Shown here piece after piece: positions 33,557 through 42,732 of a stretch of DNA of 64,000 bases (the first letter of the stretch is position 1; each line of letters opens with the position of its first letter). Origin of the DNA: CAWCDJ01 sp963796485 (lineage in GTDB: Bacteria > Acidobacteriota > Terriglobia > Bryobacterales > Bryobacteraceae); contig CAWCLV010000001.1 in the NCBI GenBank assembly GCA_963796485.1, positions 496,001 through 560,000 of the forward strand, read 5' to 3'. The notes below the pieces were generated by a model. That model saw only the letters and a list, made by a program, of their open reading frames with translations, searched no databases and was not told the DNA's origin. A program made the translations under genes and the position numbers.

Positions 33557-34968
33557 TATTCGCTTCCATCCGATTCCGCCTGACGGCATGGTATTTTTGC
33601 AGCCTCGCGGTAATTCTCGCGCTATTCGCCGCGGCGGCGTGGTTTGCCATGGACTCCAGCATGCTCAAGGCGGTCAATCACGACCTGACGCTGCGCCTCG
33701 AAGACGTGCGGCAGTTCATTGGCCGTGAGGTCTCGGTCAGTCCCGACGAGTTGACGGAGGATTTCGGCGAGCAGGCTGCACTGGGTCTTGGAGGGGGCCT
33801 GCTGGAGGTGTCCGGCGGAGACGGCCGGGTCCTCTACCGGTCAGCGAGGCTGGGGACCACCGAGCTCGCTCGGACCGGCGCCGCGGGCCGCGCAATCGAG
33901 TATGCAACCCAGGGTACCGGCCGCTCGAAGCTACGGGTGGCCGCGCAAACCTTCGAAGTAGGCGGGCGCCGCTTCACGATCCGGGTGGCCGAGCCTCTCC
34001 ACGAATTTCAGGAATCGCGCGAGCGCTTCGAAGCCATCCTGCTGTTCCTGTCCCTGCCGTCGCTGCTGCTGGCGGCTTTAGGCGGATTCTGGCTGAGCGG
34101 CAGGGCGCTGGCGCCGGTGGACCGGATTACGAACGAGGCTCGGCGCATCAGCATTTCCAATCTCGAGACGCGCATGGAACCACCCGCGGCCCGCGACGAA
34201 TTGCAGCGGCTCGTACTGACGCTGAACGAAATGTTGGAGCGGATCGATAGCGCCGTAAAGCGCATGATGCAGTTCACGGCCGATGCCTCGCACGAGCTTC
34301 GAGCGCCCCTGACTCTGATTCACACGGCAGCGGAATTCTCACTGCGGCGGGAGCGGACGCGGGAGGAATTGCTCGATGCAATGCGGAAGATCGTGCGCGA
34401 AACCGGCCGTACGTCGCGCCTGGTCGACGATCTGTTGCTTCTGGCGCGCGCCGATTCCGGCGGCACTGTATTCACGATGGAGGCAGTGGACCTGTGCGCT
34501 TCGGCGCGCAGCGCGGTGGAACAAGCCGTAATCCTGGCGGAGCCCAAGGGGATCACTGTCGCTTCGGAAATCCCAGCCGACACAATCCTGGTGGAGGGCG
34601 ATGATGCGGCGCTTTCGCGTCTCTGGCTTATTCTTTTGGATAATGCCGTGAAGTATACGAACCCCGGCGGGCACATCCGTTTTGCAGTGGCGGCTGCGAA
34701 CGGCCACGCCGGGGTTAAGGTGACGGATACGGGCGTGGGGATTCGTGCGGAGGAACTTCCCCATATTTTCGACCGTTTCTGGCGCGCCGATAAGGTCCGT
34801 TCCAGGGCGCTGGGCGGTGCCGGACTGGGGCTTTCGATCGCCCAATGGATCCTCAAATGGCACCGCGGCAGCATTACGGTGACATCGGAGCCCGGGCAGG
34901 GGTCGGAGTTCGTGGCACGGCTTCCCCTGCTCCTGCCCGATCGGAAAACCGAAGCAGGCCGCGCCTGA
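33553..34968 (+). CDS. Sensor histidine kinase, HAMP type, partner of the OmpR regulator
   Basis: 471 residues. Two membrane segments (about 12-32 and 161-183) flank a ~130-residue periplasmic sensor. Then come a HAMP domain (GRALAPVDRITNEARRISI), HisKA with His247 in DASHELRAPL, and HATPase_c with an N-type box (WLILLDNAVKYTNPG), DTGVGI, and a GGAGLGLSIA loop. The layout is that of CusS/QseC-like kinases coupled to OmpR regulators. The start ATG at 33553 lies in the stop of the regulator gene. The signal is unknown. It converges on the β-propeller gene. Confidence 0.92.
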   Translation: MIFASIRFRLTAWYFCSLAVILALFAAAAWFAMDSSMLKAVNHDLTLRLEDVRQFIGREVSVSPDELTEDFGEQAALGLGGGLLEVSGGDGRVLYRSARLGTTELARTGAAGRAIEYATQGTGRSKLRVAAQTFEVGGRRFTIRVAEPLHEFQESRERFEAILLFLSLPSLLLAALGGFWLSGRALAPVDRITNEARRISISNLETRMEPPAARDELQRLVLTLNEMLERIDSAVKRMMQFTADASHELRAPLTLIHTAAEFSLRRERTREELLDAMRKIVRETGRTSRLVDDLLLLARADSGGTVFTMEAVDLCASARSAVEQAVILAEPKGITVASEIPADTILVEGDDAALSRLWLILLDNAVKYTNPGGHIRFAVAAANGHAGVKVTDTGVGIRAEELPHIFDRFWRADKVRSRALGGAGLGLSIAQWILKWHRGSITVTSEPGQGSEFVARLPLLLPDRKTEAGRA

Positions 34969-34986
34969 CCGTAGGGTCGTAACCCG

Positions 34987-35994
34987 CTACCGGCGCTCGG
35001 GTTCGATCACCAGCAGCGTGAACGTTCCGGGAAGTACCGGCGCGCGGCCCCGCCCTCCGGGAGCCGGCCCGAACCTGGCGGAGACAACAAACACCCGGTG
35101 ATTGGTCGGATCGAGCCCCATGTTGCGGGAGCCTTGCGGCGTTTGCAGCGTCTGGGCCACATGATACCGATCGGGCGAGTCCTGATGGATGATCGTGAGC
35201 GTTCCGTCCGCATTGGACGCGAACGCATCCCCGGATGCCGGATCGTAACCCGCGCCATCGACGCCTGTTCCGATTGGGAGCGTAGCGATCACCTTGCCCG
35301 CATCGTAGTCCGAAACAGCCATCACTCCGCTGCGGCACCCGCTGAATAGCCGGTGGTGAACCGTATCGATGGCCATGGATACGGGCTGCTTGCAAGGCAA
35401 AGTAGGCCAGCGCCGCGAGACCGTTGCGGCCTTCGAATCGACCTCCACTACTTCGCTGATGTCCGTCAGGTTCGCATACACCTTCCCATTGCCGGCCGAA
35501 GCGCCGTATTCCGGCTTCCCGCCGAGCGCGATGTTGGTGATCAGTTTGCCGGCGCGTGGATCGATGACGGTGGAAGAGTGGGCGTCGCCGTTGAAGGTGA
35601 ACACGCGGTTCGATGCGCTGTCATAGATGATCGCATCGGCATCTTCGGCGGCAGGGATCTTGTCCAGCACCTTGAAGGTCTTCAGGTCGAACATTCGAAC
35701 GGTGCCGTCGTTCCCGGAGGTCGCGAATCCGTGGCCCGTTGGGTTCACCGGCGCGGTTCCGTGCGCTCCATCAATGCCCTGCACCTCGCCGATCAGCTTT
35801 CCGGTGTTTTCGTCAACCACCATAACCCGATCCTGGCGGGCGATGAAGAGGCGGTGATTCGGAGGATCGGGGACTACGTAGTCCCAGCGGCCATCCCCTC
35901 CGAGGAGGTACCGCTGCGTAATCCGGTAGGTATTGGAAGGCTGCCCGAAGACAGCGATTGCACTCAGGACTCCAAGCAGCGTGAGCTTTCCCAT
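34987..35994 (-). CDS. Secreted YncE-like β-propeller protein
   Basis: 335 residues with an N-terminal signal peptide (MGKLTLLGVLSAIAVFG) and AAAGGAG-type Shine-Dalgarno. The body is built of seven or so ~40-residue repeats that end in patterns such as HRLFIARQDRVMVVDENTGKL, NRVFTFNGDAHSSTVIDPRAG and HRLFSGCRSGVMAVSDYDAG, the YncE/40-residue β-propeller pattern. Such proteins are periplasmic or secreted and bind partners or ligands; few have a known function. No haem or enzyme motif is visible. It lies 79 bases downstream of the SBBP-repeat gene on the same strand. Confidence 0.8.
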   Translation of the reverse strand: MGKLTLLGVLSAIAVFGQPSNTYRITQRYLLGGDGRWDYVVPDPPNHRLFIARQDRVMVVDENTGKLIGEVQGIDGAHGTAPVNPTGHGFATSGNDGTVRMFDLKTFKVLDKIPAAEDADAIIYDSASNRVFTFNGDAHSSTVIDPRAGKLITNIALGGKPEYGASAGNGKVYANLTDISEVVEVDSKAATVSRRWPTLPCKQPVSMAIDTVHHRLFSGCRSGVMAVSDYDAGKVIATLPIGTGVDGAGYDPASGDAFASNADGTLTIIHQDSPDRYHVAQTLQTPQGSRNMGLDPTNHRVFVVSARFGPAPGGRGRAPVLPGTFTLLVIEPERR

Positions 35995-36073
35995 GGGAAC
36001 TCCTTTCGGCTTGAGTATATCCGAGCGCGGCGGGCGCCGGAACGCTTGCGATGTGGGCAGACCCGCCGCGACG

Positions 36074-39019
36074 CTACTTCACCGCGAGTGTTACGCCGGC
36101 CGGCGTCGTGACGCCTCCGACCGTGACCGTCACCGGGACGGCATCGCCGGGCGTAATTCCCGAGGGCACCGTTACGTTGACCTGCATCACCCCCGCGACT
36201 TCGTCCGGAGCCGCGCCGGCGTAGAGCGGGTCGACAACCTGGCCGCCGATGGTAACCGTTACGGGCAGCAGCGGCGCCGGATATACACTCGAGGCGATCA
36301 GTCCGTCCGTACCGGGCGGATTCGTCTGGCCCTCACCCGTCAAAAAGAGGACGACGATGGAGTCGCGAGCGGCCGGGTTGCCGGGTCCGTTGACAGAACT
36401 GTCCTGGTTCAGAATGGCGCCCTGGCCTTTGCCGGACTTGTCGGCGGTGAACAACCCCGGTACGGCGGCGGCGACCGGCATCGATACCGGCGTGGAATTC
36501 TGTCCGTTGTACTGGATCACAATTTGCGTGCTGCTCCTGCCTGCGACACCGTACGGCACGATTGCGGCGAGTTGTGCGGCCGAGGTGTAGATCAGCGGGG
36601 CGGCCGCGCCGTCGAACAGCACCTTCGTTCCCGCCAGCGTGCTATCGATTTTGCCGCCGCTTACGGTCAAGGTGGCCAACTGCGACGGCCCCATGTTCGC
36701 GCCGAAAATGACTGTGATTTCTCCCGGCGATATCGCGCCGCTCTGGTAGCTGGCGACATTCGCGATGCCCGCGGCGGACGTGCTGGGTGTTGTCGGGACA
36801 GTGCCCCCACCGGTGTTCCCAAAGCCCGTGAACCTGGCCACAAACCCATCGCTCGAACCTCCGCCGTACTTGGCTTGAGCGGCTTTCGCGGTCGGGAAGT
36901 CGGCCGACGTCGCCGCCCCGGCCACCAGAATGGCGCCGGTTGCATCGATCGCCAGACTGGTTGGTATGTCCGAAGCGGTGCCACCGAAATACGAGCTGTA
37001 GATCAAGGTTTTGCCGGTCGGATCGATGATGGAAAGGAATCCTGGTCCTCCACCTCCCACCTGGGCGGTGGCTTGCGGGCTCTTGGACTGAAGGGCGTCG
37101 CTCGAAGTCGGGAAATTCAGAGACTGTGTCGATCCGGTGACGACGATGTTTCCCGAACCATCGAGTGCGATCGCCATGCCCACGTCGTCGCTGCTGCCCC
37201 CCAGATACGTAAAGAAGCCCAGAGACTTCCCGTCCGGAGCGATCTTGGCTACGAACGCATCGCCGATGAGCTGGTCGGCGACCGGGGCGCCGGCGGGACC
37301 CTTGTAGCTGCGACCGAATGCGGTGGCAGTCGCCAGGTTCGAAGAGGTGGTTGCGCCGGTAACGTAGGCATTGCCCGCGCTGTCGATTGCGATGGCGCTT
37401 ACCGCATCGTCTCCGGCGCCGCCCAGATAGGTGGAATACAAGATCGTACTCAAGTCGCCGGTTAGTTTGGTGACAAACCCATCCCCGAGATTAAAGAATA
37501 TGTTGTTAGTCAGATCGGACCCGGCGAACCTGCTCTGAAAGGCCCCACTGGTGGTCGGAAAATCCGTCGACAGCGTGTTCCCTGCCACGTAAAGGCTGCC
37601 GTTGCTGTCCAGCGCAAGCGCCCAGGCCAGTTCGTCGTAGCTGCCGCCCAGATAAGTCAAAGCGAGGACGGAGGTTCCAGCCGAATTGATTTTCGCAATG
37701 AAAGCGTCACCCGAAGTGAGCAGGGGAGCGTTGAACCTCGGGAAAGTCTGCTGTGTTCCACTTCGCTTGTAGGTGGTCTGCGCGGCGTTGGAAGATACCG
37801 GCAAGTCGGCAGAAAGCGTGCCCCCTGCTATATACGCATCACCGGAGGCGTCCAGAACAATGGCGCTGCCGTAATCGTCGTTTCGCCCGCCCAGGAAAGT
37901 CGAATAGAGTAACTGATTCCCATCGGGACCGATCTTCGCCACAAACGCGTCGCCAAGCTGGACCAACAAGTTCCCGCCTCTCCCCGCCCAGGTCTTCTGT
38001 GCCGCGGACGAAGTTACGGGGAAGTCACTTGAATCGGTGTAGCCGGTCACGTACACGTTTCCACTCTTGTCGACGGCCAGCGCCGAGCCCACATCCTCGG
38101 CCGATCCGCCAAGGTAGGTGAGGTATAGAAGCGAGCCCGACGGGCTGAACTTGGCGACAAAAGCGTCGCCGATCGTGACCACTCCCAGCAGCGTCGAGCC
38201 CTTTCCTGCAAACTGCTTCTGTAGTCCCGCGGCTGGAAGATCCGTGGAGGTGGTCGAGCCGGTCACGTAGATATTGCCGGAAGTGTCTGTTGCCATACCT
38301 CGGATTGCTTCGTTGCCCACTGAGCCGAGGTAAGTCGAAAAGGACAGGACCGGGTCGACGATGAGGGGTAGGGAACGATCGTAGGCGCCAACCCGGAGAG
38401 TGACTACCTGGCCTTTCAATACATAGCCGCCGGGCACCTCGGTTTGGCGGCCGCGGATAGACTGCCGGATCTCGGGCTTCTTCCAGCGGACGTCGCCCGC
38501 GGCGGTGCTCATCACGAGGTCTCCGGAAGGCTCGATCCGCAAACGATCGCAGCCCCCGAATTCGAGCTCTATGGCCGCCGGGTCCGCACCGGGGCTGATC
38601 TCGAAGTCGTACTCCAGGGTGGATCGCCGGCTGTAAAAGACCGCATCGATCCCCTGGTAAATACTCCGATAGCGAACGCGCGCGTAGTTGGCGATTCCCT
38701 CCTTCCATGTGCGGGAATCGGAGCCGCGGAAATAGCTGGTGCGGACCGGAAGCGGGTCGAGCGGCTCGAGCGATGCGTCCGGGTTCGCGCCCAATAGCCG
38801 GGTGCGGACCGTATCGTCCTTGAGCAGCAGGTCCATGCCCGAGGGGGTCAGGGCCAGCGTGCCCTCGGGCGTTCGACCCAGGTATTGGTATTCCGCCGCG
38901 GCTTGGCCGCGGTTTTCCTCAAACCGGATAGGTTGTTGGTCAACAAGGTGAGAAGCCAGGCCGGCGGCACTCAGAGCCGCGGGCAGAATGGACAGCATCA
39001 AAAAGAGTTTGGTAGTCAT
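36074..39019 (-). CDS. Secreted SBBP-repeat protein with Solibacter-type C-terminal domain
   Basis: 981 residues from the ATG that gives a signal peptide (MTTKLFLMLSILPAALSAAG). After a β-rich N-terminal region (about 22-225, IRFEENRGQAAAEYQYLGRT) come about nine SBBP repeats of ~55-70 residues, each with YSTYLGG, DD(Y/V)G and NAYVTG-like cores. From about residue 750 comes the Solibacter C-terminal domain (TIGR03437) with ISPGEITVIFGANMGP, PGLFTADKSGKGQGA, AILNQDSSVN and TGEGQTNPPGTDG. Probably a surface or secreted β-propeller-like adhesion or binding protein. The NHL protein at 52767 has the same tail. It is divergent from the small ORF at 39069. Confidence 0.85.
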   Translation of the reverse strand: MTTKLFLMLSILPAALSAAGLASHLVDQQPIRFEENRGQAAAEYQYLGRTPEGTLALTPSGMDLLLKDDTVRTRLLGANPDASLEPLDPLPVRTSYFRGSDSRTWKEGIANYARVRYRSIYQGIDAVFYSRRSTLEYDFEISPGADPAAIELEFGGCDRLRIEPSGDLVMSTAAGDVRWKKPEIRQSIRGRQTEVPGGYVLKGQVVTLRVGAYDRSLPLIVDPVLSFSTYLGSVGNEAIRGMATDTSGNIYVTGSTTSTDLPAAGLQKQFAGKGSTLLGVVTIGDAFVAKFSPSGSLLYLTYLGGSAEDVGSALAVDKSGNVYVTGYTDSSDFPVTSSAAQKTWAGRGGNLLVQLGDAFVAKIGPDGNQLLYSTFLGGRNDDYGSAIVLDASGDAYIAGGTLSADLPVSSNAAQTTYKRSGTQQTFPRFNAPLLTSGDAFIAKINSAGTSVLALTYLGGSYDELAWALALDSNGSLYVAGNTLSTDFPTTSGAFQSRFAGSDLTNNIFFNLGDGFVTKLTGDLSTILYSTYLGGAGDDAVSAIAIDSAGNAYVTGATTSSNLATATAFGRSYKGPAGAPVADQLIGDAFVAKIAPDGKSLGFFTYLGGSSDDVGMAIALDGSGNIVVTGSTQSLNFPTSSDALQSKSPQATAQVGGGGPGFLSIIDPTGKTLIYSSYFGGTASDIPTSLAIDATGAILVAGAATSADFPTAKAAQAKYGGGSSDGFVARFTGFGNTGGGTVPTTPSTSAAGIANVASYQSGAISPGEITVIFGANMGPSQLATLTVSGGKIDSTLAGTKVLFDGAAAPLIYTSAAQLAAIVPYGVAGRSSTQIVIQYNGQNSTPVSMPVAAAVPGLFTADKSGKGQGAILNQDSSVNGPGNPAARDSIVVLFLTGEGQTNPPGTDGLIASSVYPAPLLPVTVTIGGQVVDPLYAGAAPDEVAGVMQVNVTVPSGITPGDAVPVTVTVGGVTTPAGVTLAVK

Positions 39020-39068
39020 CCCGTAGCTTGGGCTATAGTACAATACTTTCGATCACAAGGAGCGAGGG

Positions 39069-39278
39069 ATGCCAGCCGGGGAACTTGAATCCGACCAGAT
39101 TTTCGCTCGAATGCGCGAGTACGTCGCAACGCGCGGCCGCACTCCCGAACTCCGCCGGCTTCGTGATCGGGTGGAGCATCCCGGCGCGGTAGACTTCTGG
39201 GACCCATTCGATATCTGGGATCCAAGCGAGGGCAGCTACTGTGTCGGGCTGGAGCCTCGGGCGGAGCATGGCCGCTGA
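39069..39278 (+). CDS. Small unknown protein (69 aa) overlapping the isoprenoid synthase gene
   Basis: 69 residues from an ATG with AAGGAG nine bases upstream, a better ribosome binding site than the next gene has. I do not recognise a family. The N-terminal half is charged and helical (ELESDQIFARMREYVATRGR, then ELRRLRDRVEHPGA). The C-terminal half is short and aromatic, VDFWDPFDIWDPSEG, with Trp44 and Trp50, then Tyr-Cys58. There is no signal peptide. It overlaps the start of the class I isoprenoid synthase by 11 bases, so the two are translationally linked. It may be a peptide substrate or a regulatory partner of that enzyme. That idea is inference. Confidence 0.6.
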   Translation: MPAGELESDQIFARMREYVATRGRTPELRRLRDRVEHPGAVDFWDPFDIWDPSEGSYCVGLEPRAEHGR

Positions 39279-40266
39279 GCCGCTGCGGGCGCGTCTTGCC
39301 GCGGCGGTGGCCTTTGGCGATTACCGCCAGGCATTCTCGCCCTACTCTCGCGATGTTCATCGCCGGTTGCACGAATATGTCGGGACGCTTCCGGAATCCG
39401 GCAGGGCGACACTCGCGCAAATCGGCTCCGGCTGGTTGTCGGAAGAGCCGGGGCAGGAAATCGTCAAGCCATACTCGCTGTTCATAGCGGAGTTTTTCGG
39501 CATTACCGATCCCGCGGCGATCGGGCGCGCTTCACTGGCCGGCAACCTGATGCAGTTGCATTGCTGGTTACAGGACTCCCGGATCGATGGCGACTGGCCG
39601 GCCACCCAGTGCGGTCCCGCCAGCGACGCACTTTCGAATCTTCTGATGACCGACAGCCTGGCGATCTTTGCCGAGGTGGCTGCCGATCCGAAGTTCTGGG
39701 GGATGGCTCGCGGCGCGTTTTGCGAACTCGCGGATGCCTATGCGGCGGAGGAATGCCGCAATCTCGCCGGAGACGCGCTCCTCCGGGCCGTGCTCGGCCG
39801 CAGCGCGCCCTTTCACATCCTGGTGGCGGCTCTCGGACTGCATGCCCAACGGCCGGACCTAATCCGCCCGTGCGTCGAATTGGCGGACCGCCTGCTGCTC
39901 TGGTTTCAGATTCTGGACGACCTTTCCGATTGGCGCGACGACCGCGCTCACGGCCGGCAGCCCTACGCAATGACGCTGATCGCCCGGTTTCTCGGCGGGC
40001 AAGCCTTTTCGCAGACTCCCGAGGATGAGATCGCCGACGCGCTGTATCTGTTTGGAGGTGGCGAAACGCTGATCGACGAGTGCATACGGCTGCTTCGCGA
40101 GGCGTTCGACCTGTTGCGGCGCTACTCTGCCGCGCCGTCCCCCTCTGAGTCGCAAGTGTCGTTACACCGCTGGCTGCCCATCCTGATCGACGCGCACGAG
40201 GAGGTCCGGCGCTGGTCGATTCGACAGAAGCGCGAATTTCTCGAAATCGCGGACACCCACAGGTAG
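39268..40266 (+). CDS. Class I isoprenoid (polyprenyl/terpene) synthase-like protein
   Basis: 332 residues from ATG at 39268 (a frame from 39241 would add nine). All-helical protein with a first acidic patch, LQDSRIDGDW (Asp103, Asp107, Asp109), in place of the usual DDxxD, and a second, FQILDDLSDWRDD (Asp217, 218, 221, 224, 225), matching the metal-binding DDxxDxxxD of class I prenyl transferases. The family binds prenyl diphosphates through magnesium and either condenses, cyclises or transfers them. The altered first motif argues against an ordinary chain-length synthase. It resembles the 'class 1 isoprenoid biosynthesis enzyme' group that includes ComQ-like prenyltransferases. It is linked to the 69-residue ORF. 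Product unknown. Confidence 0.72.
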   Translation: MAAEPLRARLAAAVAFGDYRQAFSPYSRDVHRRLHEYVGTLPESGRATLAQIGSGWLSEEPGQEIVKPYSLFIAEFFGITDPAAIGRASLAGNLMQLHCWLQDSRIDGDWPATQCGPASDALSNLLMTDSLAIFAEVAADPKFWGMARGAFCELADAYAAEECRNLAGDALLRAVLGRSAPFHILVAALGLHAQRPDLIRPCVELADRLLLWFQILDDLSDWRDDRAHGRQPYAMTLIARFLGGQAFSQTPEDEIADALYLFGGGETLIDECIRLLREAFDLLRRYSAAPSPSESQVSLHRWLPILIDAHEEVRRWSIRQKREFLEIADTHR

Positions 40267-40282
40267 CTGCCGGGGCGGGTTT

Positions 40283-40310
40283 TTGGCGGGCGTCCGAGCC
40301 TTGATATAAT
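40283..40310 (+). promoter_or_regulatory. Sigma-70-type promoter of the Gfo/Idh gene
   Basis: TTGGCG (40283-40288), 16 bases, then a perfect TATAAT (40305-40310) preceded by TTGA. The start of transcription would be near 40317, with AAAGGAG before the ATG at 40340. This is the clearest promoter-like sequence in the window. Confidence 0.6.
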
Positions 40311-40339
40311 GGGCCGCGGCAAAGGAGCTTCGCATCGAC

Positions 40340-41719
40340 ATGTCTCATCCCACTACCCGCAGGTTTTTTCTAGGAGCGGCGACCGCAGCCGCGGCCACTC
40401 GCGTCTGGGGCGCGAATGACAAGATCAACGTGGCCATCATCGGCTTGGGCGGCCGCGGGACCAATCACCTCGATATCTATTCCAGGCTGCCCGAGGCCAA
40501 GGTCGTCGGCTTGTGCGACGTCGACCAGGCGGCACGCGAACGGGCACAGGCCACCCTGCAGAAAGTGACCGGCGAAAAGGCCAAAGAGTTCGAGGACATG
40601 CGCCAGGCGTTCGCCGATTCGAGCGTCGAGGCCGTTTCCATCGCCACGCCGAACCACTGGCACGCGCTGGCGGCCATCTGGGCGATGCAGGCCGGCAAAG
40701 ACGTTTACGGCGAGAAGCCCGCCTGCTACAACATCCACGAAGGCCAGAAGATGATTCAGGTGGCGCGCGAAACCAAGCGCATGATGCAGGTCGGTTCCCA
40801 GCACCGCAGCACGCCGTTTAAGATCCGCGCGTTCAAGGCGCTTCAGGAAGGTCTGATCGGGAACATTTACCTGGCGAAAGGGCTCTGCTTCAAGCGGCGG
40901 GCTTCCATCGGGCACCAGCCGGATAGCGCAACACCTCCCGGCGTGAACTGGGACCTGTTCCTGGGCCCCGCGCCGATGCGCCCGTTCAACAAGCTGCGCT
41001 TCAAGTACAACTGGCACTGGTTCTGGGATACGGGCAACGGCGACATCGGCAACCAGGGGGTTCACGAGATCGGACTCTGCCGTTGGGCCCTCGGCGATCC
41101 CGGGATGCCGAAGACCGCCTTCGCGCAAGGCGGGAAGTATGCGTACACGGACGACCAGGAAACGCCCAACACGCTCCTTGCCAGCTATGATTACGGCGGG
41201 CGCGAGGTGGTGTTCGAAGTGCGCGGCTTGCTGACCGGTTCCGAAGGGTTCCCCATCAAGCGTCGCGGCGGAGCGCCGGCGGCAGGCGCGGTGGCGCCGC
41301 CGAATTCCCCCGCCCCGGTTTCCACCGCGCCGAAGAATGCGGCTCCTATTAATGTGATGGTCGGCAATTTGTTCTACGGCACCGAAGGCTGGGCGGCCAT
41401 GAGCGATCAGGGCTTCCAGGCTTTCAAAGGCGAGAGCAACGAGCTGGTCATGGAAGAGTTGCCCGAGCGGGGACGCGGCGGCGATGCCACCCCTTTGCAC
41501 ATGCAGAACTTCCTGGCGGCATGCAAATCGCGCAACTACAAAGACCTGCACGACGAGCTCGGCAATGCGTACCTGAGCGCGTCGCTGTGCCACCTGGCCA
41601 ACATCAGCTATCGCGCCGGACGGAAGTTGACGCTGGCGGAAGGGCCCACGTTCTTGAATGACCCGGAAGCGAACAAGTTGCTGACCCGGCCGGTGTACCG
41701 GAAGCCCTACGTAGTGTGA
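40340..41719 (+). CDS. Gfo/Idh/MocA-family oxidoreductase, Tat-exported
   Basis: 459 residues. The N-terminus has a twin-arginine-type signal (TRRFFLGAATAAAATRVWG), then a Rossmann NAD(P) fold (INVAIIGLGGRGTNH), the EKPACYN block (family EKP signature) and the larger C-terminal domain. The family oxidises or reduces sugars, inositols and sugar derivatives, often with tightly bound cofactor when exported. Length and the Ala/Pro-rich insertion around 305-335 suit the long, exported 'Gfo/Idh' paralogues common in Solibacter and Planctomycetes. It converges on an aldo/keto reductase gene, with a family A repeat between. Substrate unknown. Confidence 0.88.
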   Translation: MSHPTTRRFFLGAATAAAATRVWGANDKINVAIIGLGGRGTNHLDIYSRLPEAKVVGLCDVDQAARERAQATLQKVTGEKAKEFEDMRQAFADSSVEAVSIATPNHWHALAAIWAMQAGKDVYGEKPACYNIHEGQKMIQVARETKRMMQVGSQHRSTPFKIRAFKALQEGLIGNIYLAKGLCFKRRASIGHQPDSATPPGVNWDLFLGPAPMRPFNKLRFKYNWHWFWDTGNGDIGNQGVHEIGLCRWALGDPGMPKTAFAQGGKYAYTDDQETPNTLLASYDYGGREVVFEVRGLLTGSEGFPIKRRGGAPAAGAVAPPNSPAPVSTAPKNAAPINVMVGNLFYGTEGWAAMSDQGFQAFKGESNELVMEELPERGRGGDATPLHMQNFLAACKSRNYKDLHDELGNAYLSASLCHLANISYRAGRKLTLAEGPTFLNDPEANKLLTRPVYRKPYVV

Positions 41720-41722
41720 TTG

Positions 41723-41793
41723 GTGGGGCAGGCCTCCCGGCCTCCCCGGTTTGAAAGCTAAGTCAAAGGCGGGCAGGCCGGGAGGCCTGCCCA
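41723..41793. repeat. Family A palindromic repeat, double unit
   Basis: GTGGGGCAGGCCTCCCGG to CTGCCCAG with a centre TTTGAAAGCTAAGTCAAAGG that differs from the other copies. The left unit has a C-for-G change (CCTCCCC). It lies in the gap between the convergent Gfo/Idh and aldo/keto reductase genes. Confidence 0.88.
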
Positions 41794-41819
41794 GCCTAGG
41801 ATTCAACCACTGGCAGACA

Positions 41820-42707
41820 TCAGGCGTTCAAGGCGAGGCTCATGTTGTCGATGGCCTCGTCCACTTCCAGCGTGCTCTTGTAGCCGATCGTCACCGTATC
41901 CACGGCGCCCAGGCCGAACGCGAACTTCAGGGCTTTCTGCCGGTCTTCGCGCGAGGTGAACTGGCCTTCTCCCGCCAGCTTCATGCTGATCACGCCCATG
42001 CCCTCGGCGTGTACCTTCCTGGTGTGCTCCACCACTTCATCCACATTGCCCAGACCGTTGGTGCCGTAGTCCTCGGCATCCATCTTGGTGCCCTTGTGGT
42101 TCATGCGGATCATGGCGATGTCCAGCCACTTGTTTCCGGGGAATGTCCGCAGCGTCGGGAGGCCGTGCACGGAGGCGCCTTTCGAGCGGATGATCTTCTT
42201 CGAGAGCGCTTCCGAATACTGGTCCTGCTGGCGTTGCAGGTCCGCCGCCCAGGTGGGGGTGTGCATGTAGTGCAGCAGCAGAATGTCGATGTACTCCTGC
42301 TGCATGTCCGTGCGGAACTTGTCGATCATGGCGGTGGCGTCCGTATCGGGGCGCACCGTCATCTTGGTCATGAGGCGGTAGCTGTCGCGGGGCAGGCCCT
42401 TGAGGGCGATTCCGAGCATCTGGTGCATGCCGCCGTACGACTGCGCGGTCTCGAAGAAACGGACGCCGCGATCATACGCGTGCCGTACCAGGCGGTTGAA
42501 TTCCTCCTGGCCGAGCTCGCGCTGCACGCGTCCGCTGAACGTGCCGGTGCCGAAACCCAGGCGGGTCACCTTCACGCCCGACCGGCCCAGCGTTACCCAG
42601 TCGGTGCCCGAACGTTTGACGGCCGCGCGCGCGGTTACGCCGCCCAAACCGCCCAGCATGGTCGCTGCGACGGTAGTTTTCAGGAAGTCTCTTCGTGTGT
42701 GAGCCAT
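41820..42707 (-). CDS. Aldo/keto reductase, Tat-exported
   Basis: 295 residues from the ATG at 42707, which has GGGAGG just upstream and gives a Tat signal (TRRDFLKTTVAATMLGG). The TIM-barrel core shows the usual aldo/keto reductase residues: Asp in DRGVRFFETAQSYG with catalytic Tyr, Lys in LMTKMTV, and His in LLHYMH. An NADPH-type reductase of an aldehyde or keto sugar is likely. The open frame extends upstream to 42770, but the Tat signal and ribosome binding site favour the shorter form. It lies 26 bases after the permease gene on the same strand. Confidence 0.87.
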   Translation of the reverse strand: MAHTRRDFLKTTVAATMLGGLGGVTARAAVKRSGTDWVTLGRSGVKVTRLGFGTGTFSGRVQRELGQEEFNRLVRHAYDRGVRFFETAQSYGGMHQMLGIALKGLPRDSYRLMTKMTVRPDTDATAMIDKFRTDMQQEYIDILLLHYMHTPTWAADLQRQQDQYSEALSKKIIRSKGASVHGLPTLRTFPGNKWLDIAMIRMNHKGTKMDAEDYGTNGLGNVDEVVEHTRKVHAEGMGVISMKLAGEGQFTSREDRQKALKFAFGLGAVDTVTIGYKSTLEVDEAIDNMSLALNA

Positions 42708-42732
42708 TTGCCCTCCCGTGGCCGCTATCCTA

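Noticed and set aside
32879..34968. ComP/ComA partners for the peptide-isoprenoid pair
   Set aside because: The nearby two-component pair is OmpR/HAMP type with two membrane segments, not the many-segment ComP type, and lies 4 kb away across two unrelated genes.
39069..40266. Frameshifted single gene joining the 69-codon ORF and the isoprenoid synthase
   Set aside because: The synthase already has a full-length fold without it, and the small ORF has its own ribosome binding site and a stop after the overlap. A sequencing error cannot be ruled out entirely.
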